A stretch of DNA of 64,000 nucleotides from Bacteroidetes bacterium RIFCSPLOWO2_12_FULL_35_15 (GCA_001769385.1 MEPB01000058.1:1-64000); one strand, 5' to 3'. Shown: positions 28,051-38,440, counted from the stretch's first letter. The notes: a model not told the origin generated them from the sequence alone. Numbers and translations: made by a program.

Positions 28051-28290
28051 TATTTCTTGATTAATAACCTGGGCTCAATTAATAATTGATTTTTTAAATG
28101 GGAGCAGCAATTATTTACAAGCGCCTGTCATTTGTGACCTTCGGCTGCGTTCGGGATTAAACTTTGCGAAAAATCTTTTTTTTATTAGTCAGATGCCTTC
28201 ATTCCATTCAGCATGACATAACAACAAACACCTAATTTCATAAATAGCTCTGTTTGTTGATGTTTTCGAGAATTAAGTAATCGAAACAGG

Positions 28291-29538
28291 TTAATACATC
28301 AATTGTTCATCTTCAACAGATTTGGTGTCCAGTGAATCACGTAATCCATTGCCTAATAATACGAATGCAAGAACCATGATCATAATTGCTAATCCGGGTA
28401 GAAATGCCAGGTAGGGCGCATCGCCAATAATATAACCACGATGTGCATTGATCATAGCTCCCCAGGAAGCTGTTGGAGGCTGTGCGCCTATTCCTAAAAA
28501 ACTTAATCCGGCTTCAATTAATATCGCGGCAGCAAAATTAGCGGCTGATATTACAATTACCGGTCCCATTACATTAGGGAGAATATGACGCATAATAATT
28601 CTAAAATGGGAATATCCTAATGCTCTGCCGGCTTCAACAAATTCCATTTCACGTAAACTCATGATCTGTCCACGGATAACACGTGCTACCTCTACCCACA
28701 TTGTTAAACCAACAGCGATAAATACCTGCCAGAATCCTTTTCCCAAAGCTAAGGTGATGGCGATAACGAGCAGAAGGGTTGGAACTGACCAAACTACATT
28801 AATGAACCAGATGATAACATTATCAACCCAGCCGCGGTAATAACCGGCTAAGGCACCCATTAAAATCCCGATTATTAATGAAATAAGTACGGAAACAAAT
28901 CCAACAGAAAAGGAGACCCTGGTTCCAATCATCAAACGACTTAATAGGTCCCTCCCGGCAGGATCTGTACCTAAAAGGTATTTCTTTGTTATAATATTGT
29001 TCTTTTCAATTTCTGCCCTTAATTCCGTTACCGTTTTTCTGATTTTTTGATTGCTTCCAAACTCATAAAATTCTATGTACCCTTTCTCAATATTGTTAAC
29101 GATAGGGGAATTAAAATTAATCGCGTAAACAACATCTGCCAGATTAAATTTAATTTCCGTTCCAATTCGTTTCTCATCTCCTGTGTATTCTCTGACAACA
29201 ATATCGTTATCTTCAAATCGATAAATTGAAAAGGGGATAGATCTGTAATCGCTTATTTCGCCAAAAGCCATTTTGTATAAAAAATTTACCTTGTGGGAAG
29301 GTTCATTTTTTCGTTTCATTAACATTTCGGCTTTAAATCCAGGTGGCTTTTTTGATAATTCGAGCAATTGGTCATTTGCATCAGGTGTGCAATCAGGAGT
29401 TATTAAAAAACCTAATACAGCCATCAACATACACAATCCAATTACTATAAAACCAAACATGGCAAGCTTGTTTTTCTTAAGCCGTTGCCATGCATAGTAG
29501 GATAATGAATGTGAGTAACTATCTTCTTTTTTTGACAT
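28291..29538 (-). CDS. Peptide ABC transporter permease (OppC/DppC type)
   Basis: A 415-residue inner-membrane permease. An OppC-type N-terminus with one membrane span (about residues 23-47) is followed by an extracytoplasmic insertion of about 130 residues, longer than in E. coli OppC. The permease domain then begins at LLGTDPAGRDLLSRLMIGTR and carries the EAA loop EAGRALGYSHFRIIMRHILPN that docks the ATPase. No OppB, ATPase or binding protein gene is adjacent; it follows the glycosyltransferase gene with no gap (TGA then ATG), which is unexpected company and may only reflect compact packing. Confidence 0.9.
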   Translation of the reverse strand: MSKKEDSYSHSLSYYAWQRLKKNKLAMFGFIVIGLCMLMAVLGFLITPDCTPDANDQLLELSKKPPGFKAEMLMKRKNEPSHKVNFLYKMAFGEISDYRSIPFSIYRFEDNDIVVREYTGDEKRIGTEIKFNLADVVYAINFNSPIVNNIEKGYIEFYEFGSNQKIRKTVTELRAEIEKNNIITKKYLLGTDPAGRDLLSRLMIGTRVSFSVGFVSVLISLIIGILMGALAGYYRGWVDNVIIWFINVVWSVPTLLLVIAITLALGKGFWQVFIAVGLTMWVEVARVIRGQIMSLREMEFVEAGRALGYSHFRIIMRHILPNVMGPVIVISAANFAAAILIEAGLSFLGIGAQPPTASWGAMINAHRGYIIGDAPYLAFLPGLAIMIMVLAFVLLGNGLRDSLDTKSVEDEQLMY

Positions 29539-30699
29539 TCAATTTTTTATATTTCGGTCTTTCCAAGTGTATTTTCCAATAAATCCGAACAAACCAATGA
29601 GTACAATGTATAGAATATAAACAATTTGTTCGGGCAAGAAATAAATCAAAAAGCGTTTCTTGTTAAAAAAAGTTCCAGCTAAAAATAATAACAAAAAATC
29701 AATAATGCATTTTATTCCCAGAATAATAAGACCAATTTTAAGAATTAATAGATGGAAATCACTATTTGAATAGCTGAATCCGATAAAAAAGGAAGCTAAT
29801 AACAGGAGATTAAACAAATAGACAATTAATGAAATAATTTTCGTTTCAGAATTTAATGAACTAAAACCTTTCGAGGCCCAACGAATACGTTGATTGAAGA
29901 ATTCTTTTAACGTTGATTTTGCTTTTGTGAAAACCAAGGCATCCGGATGTTTTAAAAATTGTACCCCTTTCGGATAGTTGCGTTTAATTTTATACATCAA
30001 TAATACATCATCACCGGAGGCTGATCTATCAATGTTTTCAAACCCATTCACTTCATAAAACGCTTTTTTTGTATAAGCCAGATTTGCACCATTGCACATA
30101 ATTGCTTTGTTGAAATACAAAGATGATCCGCTACTTGCCATCAAAGCCATAAATTCGAGGCTCTGCATTTTTTCAAAACCATTCTTTTCATCATAAAAAC
30201 AAACCGGTGAAACGATCATTTGAGCATTTGATTGATTATAAAAATTGACAATGGTACTCACCCATTCAGGTCCCATAATGCAGTCGGCATCAGTGGTAAC
30301 AATTAATTCTCCTGTTGCCATTTTTATACCGGAGCTTATCGCTTGCTTTTTTCCACTATCTTGTTTTGGAATTGAAATTAATTTTATGTTGGGATGTTGA
30401 TTAGCAATTTTCTGAACTTCCCGAATAGTATCATCAGAAGAATGATCATCCACAATAATTATTTCCAGCTCTTTTGTGAAGTACGATTGTTTGATGATTG
30501 AATTCAAACAATTTGAAATCGTATGTTCTTCGTTTCGTGCGGCAATAATTATAGAAACGCTTGTTTTGGATGTATTTATTCCGAAAGTTGGAACTTTCAG
30601 TTTAACCCAAGCATAACAATAAGAAGCGATGATGGCAAAATATGCAATTCCAAAAGTGATTAAAGTAAAAGAAAATATAAAAAATAAATTAGCTATCAT
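29539..30699 (-). CDS. Membrane glycosyltransferase, family 2
   Basis: A 386-residue GT-A enzyme. The N-terminal membrane span (about 1-30) precedes the domain SVSIIIAARNEEHTISNCL, the first acidic site IIIVDDHSSDDT, the DxD-like TTDADC, and the acceptor motif QRIRWASKGF (QxxRW). Three or four C-terminal spans follow. QxxRW marks processive or polyprenyl/lipid-linked synthases; the sugar and acceptor are unknown. Its start overlaps the stop of the flippase-like gene by 4 bp, so the two are probably cotranscribed and work together on a lipid-linked or surface glycan. Confidence 0.88.
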   Translation of the reverse strand: MIANLFFIFSFTLITFGIAYFAIIASYCYAWVKLKVPTFGINTSKTSVSIIIAARNEEHTISNCLNSIIKQSYFTKELEIIIVDDHSSDDTIREVQKIANQHPNIKLISIPKQDSGKKQAISSGIKMATGELIVTTDADCIMGPEWVSTIVNFYNQSNAQMIVSPVCFYDEKNGFEKMQSLEFMALMASSGSSLYFNKAIMCNGANLAYTKKAFYEVNGFENIDRSASGDDVLLMYKIKRNYPKGVQFLKHPDALVFTKAKSTLKEFFNQRIRWASKGFSSLNSETKIISLIVYLFNLLLLASFFIGFSYSNSDFHLLILKIGLIILGIKCIIDFLLLFLAGTFFNKKRFLIYFLPEQIVYILYIVLIGLFGFIGKYTWKDRNIKN

Positions 30700-31661
30700 T
30701 TCTGGTTTTTAAAAAATTTGAGCTTCCAAACAAAAACTTCACCAATCAAGGCTGGAATTGCCAGATTGATTAGCCACAATAATAAGGATGCAGCCACAAT
30801 TCCTTTTGAATCATTAGTTACTACACTAAAAAAGTAAACTGCAGTTGCTCCCCGAACAGCAATTTCTGAAATTGCAAATGTTGGTATTATGGATGTAACA
30901 AGGAAAACAATTGAAATTAACATGAAAGAAAGTGCAAAATCAAGATGTATATTAAAAACTTTTAGTGCTAAATAATATTGAACTGAAAAAATAATATAAC
31001 GAAGGAAAGATAAGCCTAAGAGAATTATCACCTGTGAGCCTTTTGTTTCAAAAAAGATATTAAAATAGCTCTTTATTTTAGTGGAAAAATATTTTTTTGC
31101 CAAATACAGAAACAATAAACATATCAGGATCCCGCAAATAATTATAAGAAATAGTTTTACATTCCGGTTTTCGAATGCAACAATAGGGTGGGAGGAATCA
31201 TACCCCCTGTAATAATAAAAAAATAGTGAAGTTAAACCGATTAAAAGTGTAACGGATAACTGAATTATACTGCCTACAAAACTTTTTATTGTGGCTTTGA
31301 TTTTATCAGCTTTTTCTAAATAAAATATTCTTCCGGCAAATTCACCAACTCTATTTGGAGTAAAAATGCTTATCGTAATTCCTGAAAATATTGATTTAAA
31401 CGATTTTACAAAAGAAATAGGTTCGAGTGAATGTATTAAGATCTTCCATTTCAAAGCTTCTAATCCCCAATTGACAGGCATCAGAAGCAATGTGAAGGAT
31501 AGAAAAAAAACAGTCGACTCATTAAATAAATTTGTAAAATCAATTGAATTATTAGCAGCATTTATTTTTATAAGGATATACCAAAAGGAAAGAATTAAAA
31601 TGATTGTCTTAATCAAAAGACTTATAACTTTGTAAAAACGCTTATCTTGGAGATTATACAT
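30696..31661 (-). CDS. Flippase-like integral membrane protein (LPG-synthase TM family)
   Basis: About 321 residues from the ATG at 31661 (MYNLQDKRFYK). A longer frame begins inside the divergent ruvC coding region and would create a 41-bp overlap, so I reject it. About eight hydrophobic spans, with SIFSGITISIFTPNRVGEFAGRI and IPTFAISEIAVRGATAVYF, place it in the lysylphosphatidylglycerol-synthase membrane-domain/UPF0104 family. The C-terminal aminoacyl-transferase domain of MprF is absent, so a lipid or glycolipid flippase role is likelier. It precedes and overlaps the glycosyltransferase gene. Confidence 0.82.
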   Translation of the reverse strand: MYNLQDKRFYKVISLLIKTIILILSFWYILIKINAANNSIDFTNLFNESTVFFLSFTLLLMPVNWGLEALKWKILIHSLEPISFVKSFKSIFSGITISIFTPNRVGEFAGRIFYLEKADKIKATIKSFVGSIIQLSVTLLIGLTSLFFYYYRGYDSSHPIVAFENRNVKLFLIIICGILICLLFLYLAKKYFSTKIKSYFNIFFETKGSQVIILLGLSFLRYIIFSVQYYLALKVFNIHLDFALSFMLISIVFLVTSIIPTFAISEIAVRGATAVYFFSVVTNDSKGIVAASLLLWLINLAIPALIGEVFVWKLKFFKNQK

Positions 31662-31701
31662 AATTACAACAATATTAGTAAAAAGAGGCGTTATTTGAGC
31701 G

Positions 31702-32253
31702 ATGGCAACAGATAAAATAATTTTAGGCATTGATCCGGGCACAAATATAATGGGTTACGGACTGATCCATATTAAAGGCAATAAGATTGAACTGATTGTT
31801 ATGGGTGTGTTACGACTCGAGAAAATTGCAGATCCTGCTTTAAAGCTTCAAAAAATATTTGAAAAAGTTGTTCATTTAATTGAGGAGTATAAGCCGGATG
31901 AACTGGCGATAGAAGCACCTTTTTTTGGAAAGAATGTACAGTCGATGTTAAAGCTGGGAAGAGCCCAAGGCGTTGCAATAGCAGGAGCTTTATCAAAAAA
32001 CTTGCCGATTCAGGAGTATTCCCCAAAAAAGATTAAGCAATCTATAACCGGAAATGGGAATGCTTCAAAAGAACAAGTTTCTGAAATGTTAAAAACACTG
32101 TTGAATTTTAAGGAAACCCCTGAATTTCTCGATGCAACTGATGCATTAGGAGTTGCTGTTTGTCACCATTTTCAACGGAAACCCGGCACTGCCACAAAAA
32201 CGTATTCAGGATGGAAATCATTTTTGGCAGAAAATCCTAATAAAAAAATCTGA
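31702..32253 (+). CDS. ruvC: Holliday junction endonuclease RuvC
   Basis: A 183-residue resolvase that cuts Holliday junctions with RuvAB. The RNase-H-fold acidic residues are visible in ILGIDPGTNIMGYG, DELAIEAPFFGKN and the C-terminal LDATDALGVAVCH. QEYSPKKIKQSITGNGNASK is the typical DNA-contacting region. The length is normal. It is divergent from the flippase-like gene, with only 40 bp between start codons, so the promoters must overlap or reach into coding sequence. It converges with the HIT gene six bases later. Confidence 0.95.
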   Translation: MATDKIILGIDPGTNIMGYGLIHIKGNKIELIVMGVLRLEKIADPALKLQKIFEKVVHLIEEYKPDELAIEAPFFGKNVQSMLKLGRAQGVAIAGALSKNLPIQEYSPKKIKQSITGNGNASKEQVSEMLKTLLNFKETPEFLDATDALGVAVCHHFQRKPGTATKTYSGWKSFLAENPNKKI

Positions 32254-32259
32254 GGTCTT

Positions 32260-32655
32260 TTATTGAAATTGGGAACGAATTTTTTCTGCCATTGCTGATA
32301 GTTCATTGGCTGAAGGCTTTAATTTTGCTTGTGTAAAGTTGATATCATTCACAGTATGCATTGGTACTAAATGAATGTGTGCATGAGGTACTTCAAGTCC
32401 AATTACTGCTATACCAACCCGTTTGCAATCAACAACAGCTTTTATGGCTTTTGCAACATGTTTTGAAAAGACGATCATCTCAGAGAGATCACTGTCTGAA
32501 ATATCGAAAATATAATCAACTTCTTTTTTTGGAATAACTAATACATGTCCGTGAACAAGAGGGAAAACATCCAAAAAGGCTAAAAATTTATTGTCTTCAG
32601 CAATTTTATAGGAAGGGATTTCTCCGGTAACTATTTTGGTAAAAATACTGGACAT
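32260..32655 (-). CDS. HIT family nucleotide hydrolase/transferase
   Basis: A 131-residue histidine-triad protein. The signature is HAHIHLVPM (His-x-His-x-His) near residue 98, and IFTKIVTGEIPSYKIAED and DVFPLVHGHVLVIPKKEV are typical of the Hint/PKCI branch, which hydrolyses nucleoside phosphoramidates such as AMP-lysine. It is the second gene of greA-HIT, with a two-base gap, an arrangement common in Bacteroidota. Confidence 0.92.
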   Translation of the reverse strand: MSSIFTKIVTGEIPSYKIAEDNKFLAFLDVFPLVHGHVLVIPKKEVDYIFDISDSDLSEMIVFSKHVAKAIKAVVDCKRVGIAVIGLEVPHAHIHLVPMHTVNDINFTQAKLKPSANELSAMAEKIRSQFQ

Positions 32656-32657
32656 TG

Positions 32658-33131
32658 TTAACGTGATATTTCAACTAATTCAAATTTTATTGTACCTGAA
32701 GGGGTTGTAATATCAGCTGTTTCGCCAACTTTTTTTCCTAACAAGCCTTTTCCAATTGGAGAATCAACAGAGATTTTACCTAATTTTAAATCTGCTTCAT
32801 TTTCAGCAACAAGTGTATAGGTCATTATTGCTTTATTTGCCAGGTTCTTAATTTTAACTTTCGAAAGAATTAATGCTTTTGAAACATCCAATGTGGATTC
32901 ATCAATCAATCGGGCGTGACTCATAACTTCCTCTAATTTTGAAATTCTAAGTTCTAATAAACCCTGTGCTTCTTTTGCAGCGTCATATTCTGCATTTTCA
33001 GATAAGTCACCCTTATCACGTGCTTCTGCAATCTGTTTTGAAATGGAGGGACGTTCAATAGCTTTTAGCTGATGCAATTCATCTTGCAATCTTTTCAATC
33101 CTTCTACTGTAAAATAAGAAATTTGAGACAT
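32658..33131 (-). CDS. greA: Transcription elongation factor GreA
   Basis: A 157-residue factor that rescues backtracked RNA polymerase. The N-terminal coiled coil ends in the conserved tip GDLSENAEYDAAKEAQ at about residues 41-56, with the acidic residues that stimulate transcript cleavage. The C-terminal FKBP-like domain has SVDSPIGKGLLGKKVGE. It is cotranscribed with the HIT gene and separated from porV by a terminator. Confidence 0.96.
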   Translation of the reverse strand: MSQISYFTVEGLKRLQDELHQLKAIERPSISKQIAEARDKGDLSENAEYDAAKEAQGLLELRISKLEEVMSHARLIDESTLDVSKALILSKVKIKNLANKAIMTYTLVAENEADLKLGKISVDSPIGKGLLGKKVGETADITTPSGTIKFELVEISR

Positions 33132-33160
33132 GAGTTTGTTTTTTGTCTATTAGTAAAAAT

Positions 33161-33201
33161 TAAAGAGAATTCTTCCGATTCACTCGGAAGAATTCTCTTC
33201 T
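33161..33201 (-). terminator. Terminator between porV and greA
   Basis: AAGAGAATTCTTCCGA pairs with TCGGAAGAATTCTCTT around a 5-nt loop, followed on the minus strand by TAATTTTT. It separates the T9SS block from greA-HIT. Confidence 0.85.
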
Positions 33202-33222
33202 TAGAACAAATATAATAAAAAT

Positions 33223-34302
33223 TTATAAGTTTATTCTAGCTCCAATAGAATGAGTTCCTTGAAAAGGATTTGTTGCTCTGTAGGAATAATCAAGACCAAA
33301 AGTTGATTTGTTTTTTCCAAAAGGCATTTCTACTGTAAAACCCGCACTGGGTCCTGTAAATACATTTGTGCGGGTATCAGATTTTAAAAGACCTTCTTCA
33401 TAAGCATAACCAACCCGAACCATCAGAATGTTTTTCCAACCATATTCTAATCCTAATTTAAATTGATCTCTTTCAAAAGAGTTAGAAGTATATGTTCCCA
33501 TTACAGTAACTCTGTTTGTTTTTGATAGTACACTGTCTTTTTTAAAGTAAAAATCATAACCTGCACCAATGTTAAGTAATGAGGGCAATTCAAATTTGTC
33601 GGAACGTTGTTCAACTGTCATGGTACCACCTGAAGTGCTTGAAGGAACAGGAGTCTTGAATGATAAACCATCACCTCTGAATTGCATTCTTGGTCCTACA
33701 TTTTTTAAAGAAATTCCAAATTTTAACTGATCATGCTTACCTGATACATATTGAATTCCTGCATCAAATGCAACACCCATTGCTTTAATATTAGAAGTTT
33801 TTTCTGTAATCACTTTTAAAGCAAGTCCACCATAAATATTATCAGAAAATCCTTTTGCATACGATAATCCAATATTCATAAATTGCGGTGAATAGGTACC
33901 GATCCCTCCTTCGGGTTGTTCTGTGGTAGTAATAGGAATATCCCCGAAATCCATTGCCATGATACCTAATCCTAAGGCACCTGTTTCACCAACTCGTTGA
34001 GTTAAACCAAAGGAATTAATATTTATTCCGGTACCTACCAAATATTGTGTTCGTGCAAACAGGATCTCTGTCTTTTTTGTAAAGGCTGTTCCTGCAACAT
34101 TGGTGAACATTGCCTCCAAACCTCGTGATCCGGCAATATTGCATCCTGCCCAACCGGAGCTGCGTGCCCAAGGATTAATTAGTAATTCCGAAGCGCCAGC
34201 CTGACCTGCACGGTCAGGATTACCCGCCATAATACTATTGGTTGGCAACATAAAAAAACCAGCAATGGATAGTGGAGCTAATAATTTATAATATTTTTTC
34301 AT
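33223..34302 (-). CDS. porV: PorV-like outer-membrane protein of the type IX secretion system
   Basis: A 359-residue barrel with a signal peptide (about 1-26, ending SIMA). PorV-type features are AGQAGASELLINPWARSSGW, EAMFTNVAG, FARTQYLVGTGININSFG, YSPQFMNIGLSYAKGFSDNI and the last strand THSIGARINL, which ends on the barrel pattern. PorV shuttles T9SS cargo from the Sov pore to the attachment complex. PorV and PorQ are similar; the AG.AGASELLINPWARSSG start and length favour PorV. It sits beside a large T9SS cargo gene and a TonB receptor on the same strand. Confidence 0.87.
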   Translation of the reverse strand: MKKYYKLLAPLSIAGFFMLPTNSIMAGNPDRAGQAGASELLINPWARSSGWAGCNIAGSRGLEAMFTNVAGTAFTKKTEILFARTQYLVGTGININSFGLTQRVGETGALGLGIMAMDFGDIPITTTEQPEGGIGTYSPQFMNIGLSYAKGFSDNIYGGLALKVITEKTSNIKAMGVAFDAGIQYVSGKHDQLKFGISLKNVGPRMQFRGDGLSFKTPVPSSTSGGTMTVEQRSDKFELPSLLNIGAGYDFYFKKDSVLSKTNRVTVMGTYTSNSFERDQFKLGLEYGWKNILMVRVGYAYEEGLLKSDTRTNVFTGPSAGFTVEMPFGKNKSTFGLDYSYRATNPFQGTHSIGARINL

Positions 34303-34358
34303 ATCAAATTGTTTAAATAAATCCTTGTAATTTCTTTTTTATCTTTAAATAAAACTAA

Positions 34359-37300
34359 TTAATAAGATTCTAAATCTAAAGGTCGCATAACACCAAACCA
34401 TTTTAATGTTTTTTCACCCACATTGGGCACATCAATATAAATGATATACATTCCACTGGATATAGGTATTCTCGCTTGGTTTTGCAAATCCCAGTCCAAT
34501 GAGGTTTTTGGGTCATCCTTTTTGAATTTTCGTATCAAGGTACCACTTAAAGTATAGATTGAAACGGTACATTTTTCAGGAAGATTTGTAACTTTTACAA
34601 TTTTTTCTCCAGAGGTACGCTCATATTCCGAATAGGCATAATAAGGGTTTGGAACTATATTAATTATGTCCAGCGCATTTTTTGCAGCCTCATTATCATT
34701 GGTACTTGTTTTAATATCTGAAGTATTAAAGGTGTACATCGGAAAATTTCTATTTACAGGCGTAAGCGATGTATCAATAGGCAGAGTCGGATAAGACTGT
34801 GCTGCAGTATAACCTTTTTGGTAGGATTTTGTTACACGCAGCCTAACTTTAACAGCTGTTTCAAATAAACTATGGTTGTTGTTCAATAAAGGCATACCAA
34901 CCCACATGGCATCAGCGAATACTTCTCTTCTGTAAGAAACATTAGCTTGGTTTATCCATGCAGCGTCAAAAAGATCATGCAGTGTTTTTCCTTCATCATA
35001 TCTCGGGATATCTCTTAGTCCATTCCCCATCAGAGGATCATTGGAAAACTTAAGATCAGCATTATGGCCAAAAACATAAATGTAATGCTTACCCCCAAAT
35101 AATGGATCAAAACCAGGAGTTGAAAATACACTTGATGTTGGGTTCCATTTCATATCATTACCATTTTCGCTGGGTAACCAGGAGTCTTCACCAAATGCCA
35201 TATTCAATCGTTCGCCTGTTTCCAGGTTAATTGCATATCCTGGAAACCAACCCATACCGGTATGTCCATTCAAAAACCCTTCGGACACATTAAACCCTGA
35301 TTTAGTGGAGTCTCTTCCAGCTTTATCAACAGATGAAGCTCTACGCATATCCAATTTTCTAGCTCCACCAACTGCCAACAATTTTTCTTCCTGTAATTCC
35401 AAAACCGGGCATCTTGTCCAATTTTCAGGATGAGCATAATCAATTACTACATCAACACTTGCTAATTTTTCCAGTTTTGCTAAATCCTGGTTCGTAGGCA
35501 AAGCTGGCCCTCCTCTACAAACAAGTGGAGGTGCGACTGGTGTGGATGCACATAGTCTGTATGGCGCCCAGGTACCTGAAAGTAATTTTTCATAAATCTG
35601 CTGATCGTCCTCTCCAATTATATCATTGTAAACATTAGTTGGAGCAGTGAATGTAGCTGTTCCCGAACGAATCCAATTCATATCTGTTTCCCCTTCCTGA
35701 TCAGGAACACCTATTAACCAAAGTTTTGAAGGATCTGCAAAGGATGCTGTTGCTTCCAGGAACGAATTGTTTATACTATTAATAATATCTCCCGGATCGT
35801 AGGCATATTGTATATTTACGGATAAACCCCATTTTGGAATAACCTGTACACTTCCGGTAGGTTGCCCATTTATGATCTGTTCATTCGGGAGTTCAATTGT
35901 TGTTTCTGATTCTACAGTGTCATTTGTGGAGGTATTAATTAAAACCCAGGTAGAAAGGAGGTCAATTTTCTTTTGGCCTGCAGGGGGCAACAATTTTATT
36001 TGGAAATCTCCTTCCGGCACATTAAGAGGGTCAATAACTTTAATAGTTACAGGGCCATGGGAATTTGTATATGTTGGATTTGTAACCCGATGTGATGAGC
36101 TGGACAAAATTCTGGAAACCGTTTCATCTGTCAGGTCAAGAATATTTCCACCATTGCCTTGTCCCTCTATTCGGGTTAATTTTGGACCGGTTCCATAAGC
36201 TGAATTTTGTCCTGTACCATTTGCTTCAGGTGATGGAATATGAGGAATAGCAGAATGTGGAGTGAATACATTGTAGTCCGCATTTTTTCTTCCGGCAATA
36301 TAGGGTAGATAATCTTTTAAAGCATTTAAATTTGTTGGAATTTTTGTAGGGCTAAAGCCATAAGCAATAATTGCATAATAATACGTTTTATGATTAATTA
36401 AATGATTATCGCCTGCAGCAAATAAATCTTCAGTTACATTAATTGAGTGAGTGATTCCCTTATTAGTTCCATTAACCATTTGCTGAGGCAGCATCGCAGA
36501 AATGGTTGGGTCATTATAATAATTAACAATTTGTGAAACCCCATCAACTTTATCACATTGATAAACTAATCTTGCTTTACTAACATTTGATAGATCTGTT
36601 AAACTAACACTTCCATCTTTCAACTGGTAAACCTGGTATCCTTGAAAACGATAAAGAGAATCAGATCCGGTGGTTTTATCATAATCTTCGGAATAATTTT
36701 CGTTGTAATTGTTAGAACTTTTTGGATTAGACCAATATAAGATCAATTCATTGTCTAACTCCTGAATTGTTAAATTTGGAGCAGTAGGTCCATCGAGTGT
36801 AGCAAAGCAGTTATTAAACAATTCCTGAGCTTTGTCATCAGCACCTAATAAAAGCGCTACAGATGCCAAAGGTCCTCCTTGAGTTGCTCTTGCCCAGGGA
36901 ACCCCAACAGTAACCGTGTTTACTGCACCCGGATTTAATTTAAAGGGCCCGGCACTTTCAACAAATCGTCTGTCGTTTGGTACGTTTCCTGCTGTCACTT
37001 CGGTCCAGTTTGCCTGAGCAACACCCCCGGTTCCAAATCCTAATGGATCAGAGGTCCCAGGGAACATGTAATCACATGGTATTGAGCCTGTCAATCCGTT
37101 CCCGCCATAAGTTACAGGTGCTCCATTTTTCCATGTGCCTGTAAGATATTGATAGTGGTCATTTCCTGGTTCCGGATTTCCACTTATAGGGTCTGAAAGA
37201 TTATCAAAATACATAAACTTACACATTCCTAAACGTTCATTATCAATAATAGTATCTCCATAATTTGTAAAACTTTTTGGAACATTTGGCCAGCCAAGGT

Positions 37301-38393
37301 CATCAATTCCATTAGGGTCAGCAAATGGGCCCTCAAAAAAATCGATACCAACCGCAGGTGGGTTAACTCCATAAGCATCGACTTGTCCGGTTCCGTCCGT
37401 TTGAGTTCCGTTATAAAGAATTCCAAGCCCACGTTCCACATCACACCCAACATAATCATCCAAATAATTACCTAAATCGGCATCATCCCATATTCCAAAA
37501 AAAGTACTATCCAAGCGGAAAGAGGATTTGTTAATGATCTTGTATTTTAAAAAAGTTGCATTGTTAAGCTCATCGGTTGTAGCAAAAGCAAAAGCCTGGG
37601 CCTGCACTTCTAATCCTATTGCGGCACATTGGGTTTCAGTGTGAATATTGCCTTTATCATTAAATACCCAGTAAATACATTGATCACCAAATAATTCGGC
37701 CGCACATCCTCTGGTACCGGTAATATCAAAATCAGGAACATCACCATAATCAGGATCATAAATCCCGTTTCCATTATAATCATAATAAGGAGCCATAGGT
37801 TGGCCCTCAGGGCCATAAGCCGGCCATGAATTAATTACATCCATTGCAGTTGGAGAAGCCTGATTTGTTGGTGCGATTCCAGTAGCGTAATCAAAATAAG
37901 CTTTAACATCCGATCTGTTAATTTTCCAGAATTTATCCCAGGTTAAACAGGTGGTAGCATCAGTAGTAGCAGAGGAAGTCAAAGGGCCTGGCCAAAAGTC
38001 ATTTCTACCAAACTGGCGATATGTTTGAGCAGCAACTTTTAATTGTCCTCCGGCATCATATCCACCAATCCATAAAGATGTTGCAAATTGGGAGCTAGGG
38101 CCATTTCCAGCCGATCCATCAGCATTTGTAACTTTTGGAACCTGGTATCTGGCATTGTTTGTACCAAAAATATCCCACCACATGTCACCACCATTCAGGA
38201 TTTTTGCCCTAACATTATTTATGTCCAAATCCACCTCCGCAGAGGCATTGATGCATTGTCCCATTATAGACTTAGTCTGTGTGTTACTTGAAGGATTTGT
38301 AACAGGAGTGCCAATATTTTCTCTTGCATTGGAAACCGAAGAGAATGCTAAAATGGCTACAGAAATTGCAGTTGTAATGCGATTCGTTTTCAT
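34359..38393 (-). CDS. Large surface protein with T9SS type A sorting domain
   Basis: About 1344 residues from the ATG at 38393 (MKTNRITTAISVA), which opens a signal peptide ending SVSNA; a start nine codons upstream only adds charged residues. The mature part is beta-rich, with many short calcium-site-like Asp/Asn runs (YDYNGNGIYDPDYGDVPDFD, DDADLGNYLDDY) and a fibronectin-type stretch with LYWSNPKSS near residue 560. The C-terminal ~100 residues (IVPNPYYAYSEYE, VSIYTLSGTLIRKF, SSGMYIIYIDVPNVGEKTLK) are the sorting tail. Cotranscription with the TonB receptor and porV is likely; the gaps are 47 and 56 bp. Confidence 0.88.
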   Translation of the reverse strand: MKTNRITTAISVAILAFSSVSNARENIGTPVTNPSSNTQTKSIMGQCINASAEVDLDINNVRAKILNGGDMWWDIFGTNNARYQVPKVTNADGSAGNGPSSQFATSLWIGGYDAGGQLKVAAQTYRQFGRNDFWPGPLTSSATTDATTCLTWDKFWKINRSDVKAYFDYATGIAPTNQASPTAMDVINSWPAYGPEGQPMAPYYDYNGNGIYDPDYGDVPDFDITGTRGCAAELFGDQCIYWVFNDKGNIHTETQCAAIGLEVQAQAFAFATTDELNNATFLKYKIINKSSFRLDSTFFGIWDDADLGNYLDDYVGCDVERGLGILYNGTQTDGTGQVDAYGVNPPAVGIDFFEGPFADPNGIDDLGWPNVPKSFTNYGDTIIDNERLGMCKFMYFDNLSDPISGNPEPGNDHYQYLTGTWKNGAPVTYGGNGLTGSIPCDYMFPGTSDPLGFGTGGVAQANWTEVTAGNVPNDRRFVESAGPFKLNPGAVNTVTVGVPWARATQGGPLASVALLLGADDKAQELFNNCFATLDGPTAPNLTIQELDNELILYWSNPKSSNNYNENYSEDYDKTTGSDSLYRFQGYQVYQLKDGSVSLTDLSNVSKARLVYQCDKVDGVSQIVNYYNDPTISAMLPQQMVNGTNKGITHSINVTEDLFAAGDNHLINHKTYYYAIIAYGFSPTKIPTNLNALKDYLPYIAGRKNADYNVFTPHSAIPHIPSPEANGTGQNSAYGTGPKLTRIEGQGNGGNILDLTDETVSRILSSSSHRVTNPTYTNSHGPVTIKVIDPLNVPEGDFQIKLLPPAGQKKIDLLSTWVLINTSTNDTVESETTIELPNEQIINGQPTGSVQVIPKWGLSVNIQYAYDPGDIINSINNSFLEATASFADPSKLWLIGVPDQEGETDMNWIRSGTATFTAPTNVYNDIIGEDDQQIYEKLLSGTWAPYRLCASTPVAPPLVCRGGPALPTNQDLAKLEKLASVDVVIDYAHPENWTRCPVLELQEEKLLAVGGARKLDMRRASSVDKAGRDSTKSGFNVSEGFLNGHTGMGWFPGYAINLETGERLNMAFGEDSWLPSENGNDMKWNPTSSVFSTPGFDPLFGGKHYIYVFGHNADLKFSNDPLMGNGLRDIPRYDEGKTLHDLFDAAWINQANVSYRREVFADAMWVGMPLLNNNHSLFETAVKVRLRVTKSYQKGYTAAQSYPTLPIDTSLTPVNRNFPMYTFNTSDIKTSTNDNEAAKNALDIINIVPNPYYAYSEYERTSGEKIVKVTNLPEKCTVSIYTLSGTLIRKFKKDDPKTSLDWDLQNQARIPISSGMYIIYIDVPNVGEKTLKWFGVMRPLDLESY

Positions 38394-38440
38394 ATTTTTA
38401 TTTTTAAGTATCATATCCAAAATTAAAGCGTAATTTAAAA

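Noticed and set aside
37229-37816. Short frames inside the large T9SS cargo gene
   Set aside because: Low-complexity shadows of the Asp/Asn-rich coding sequence in another frame.
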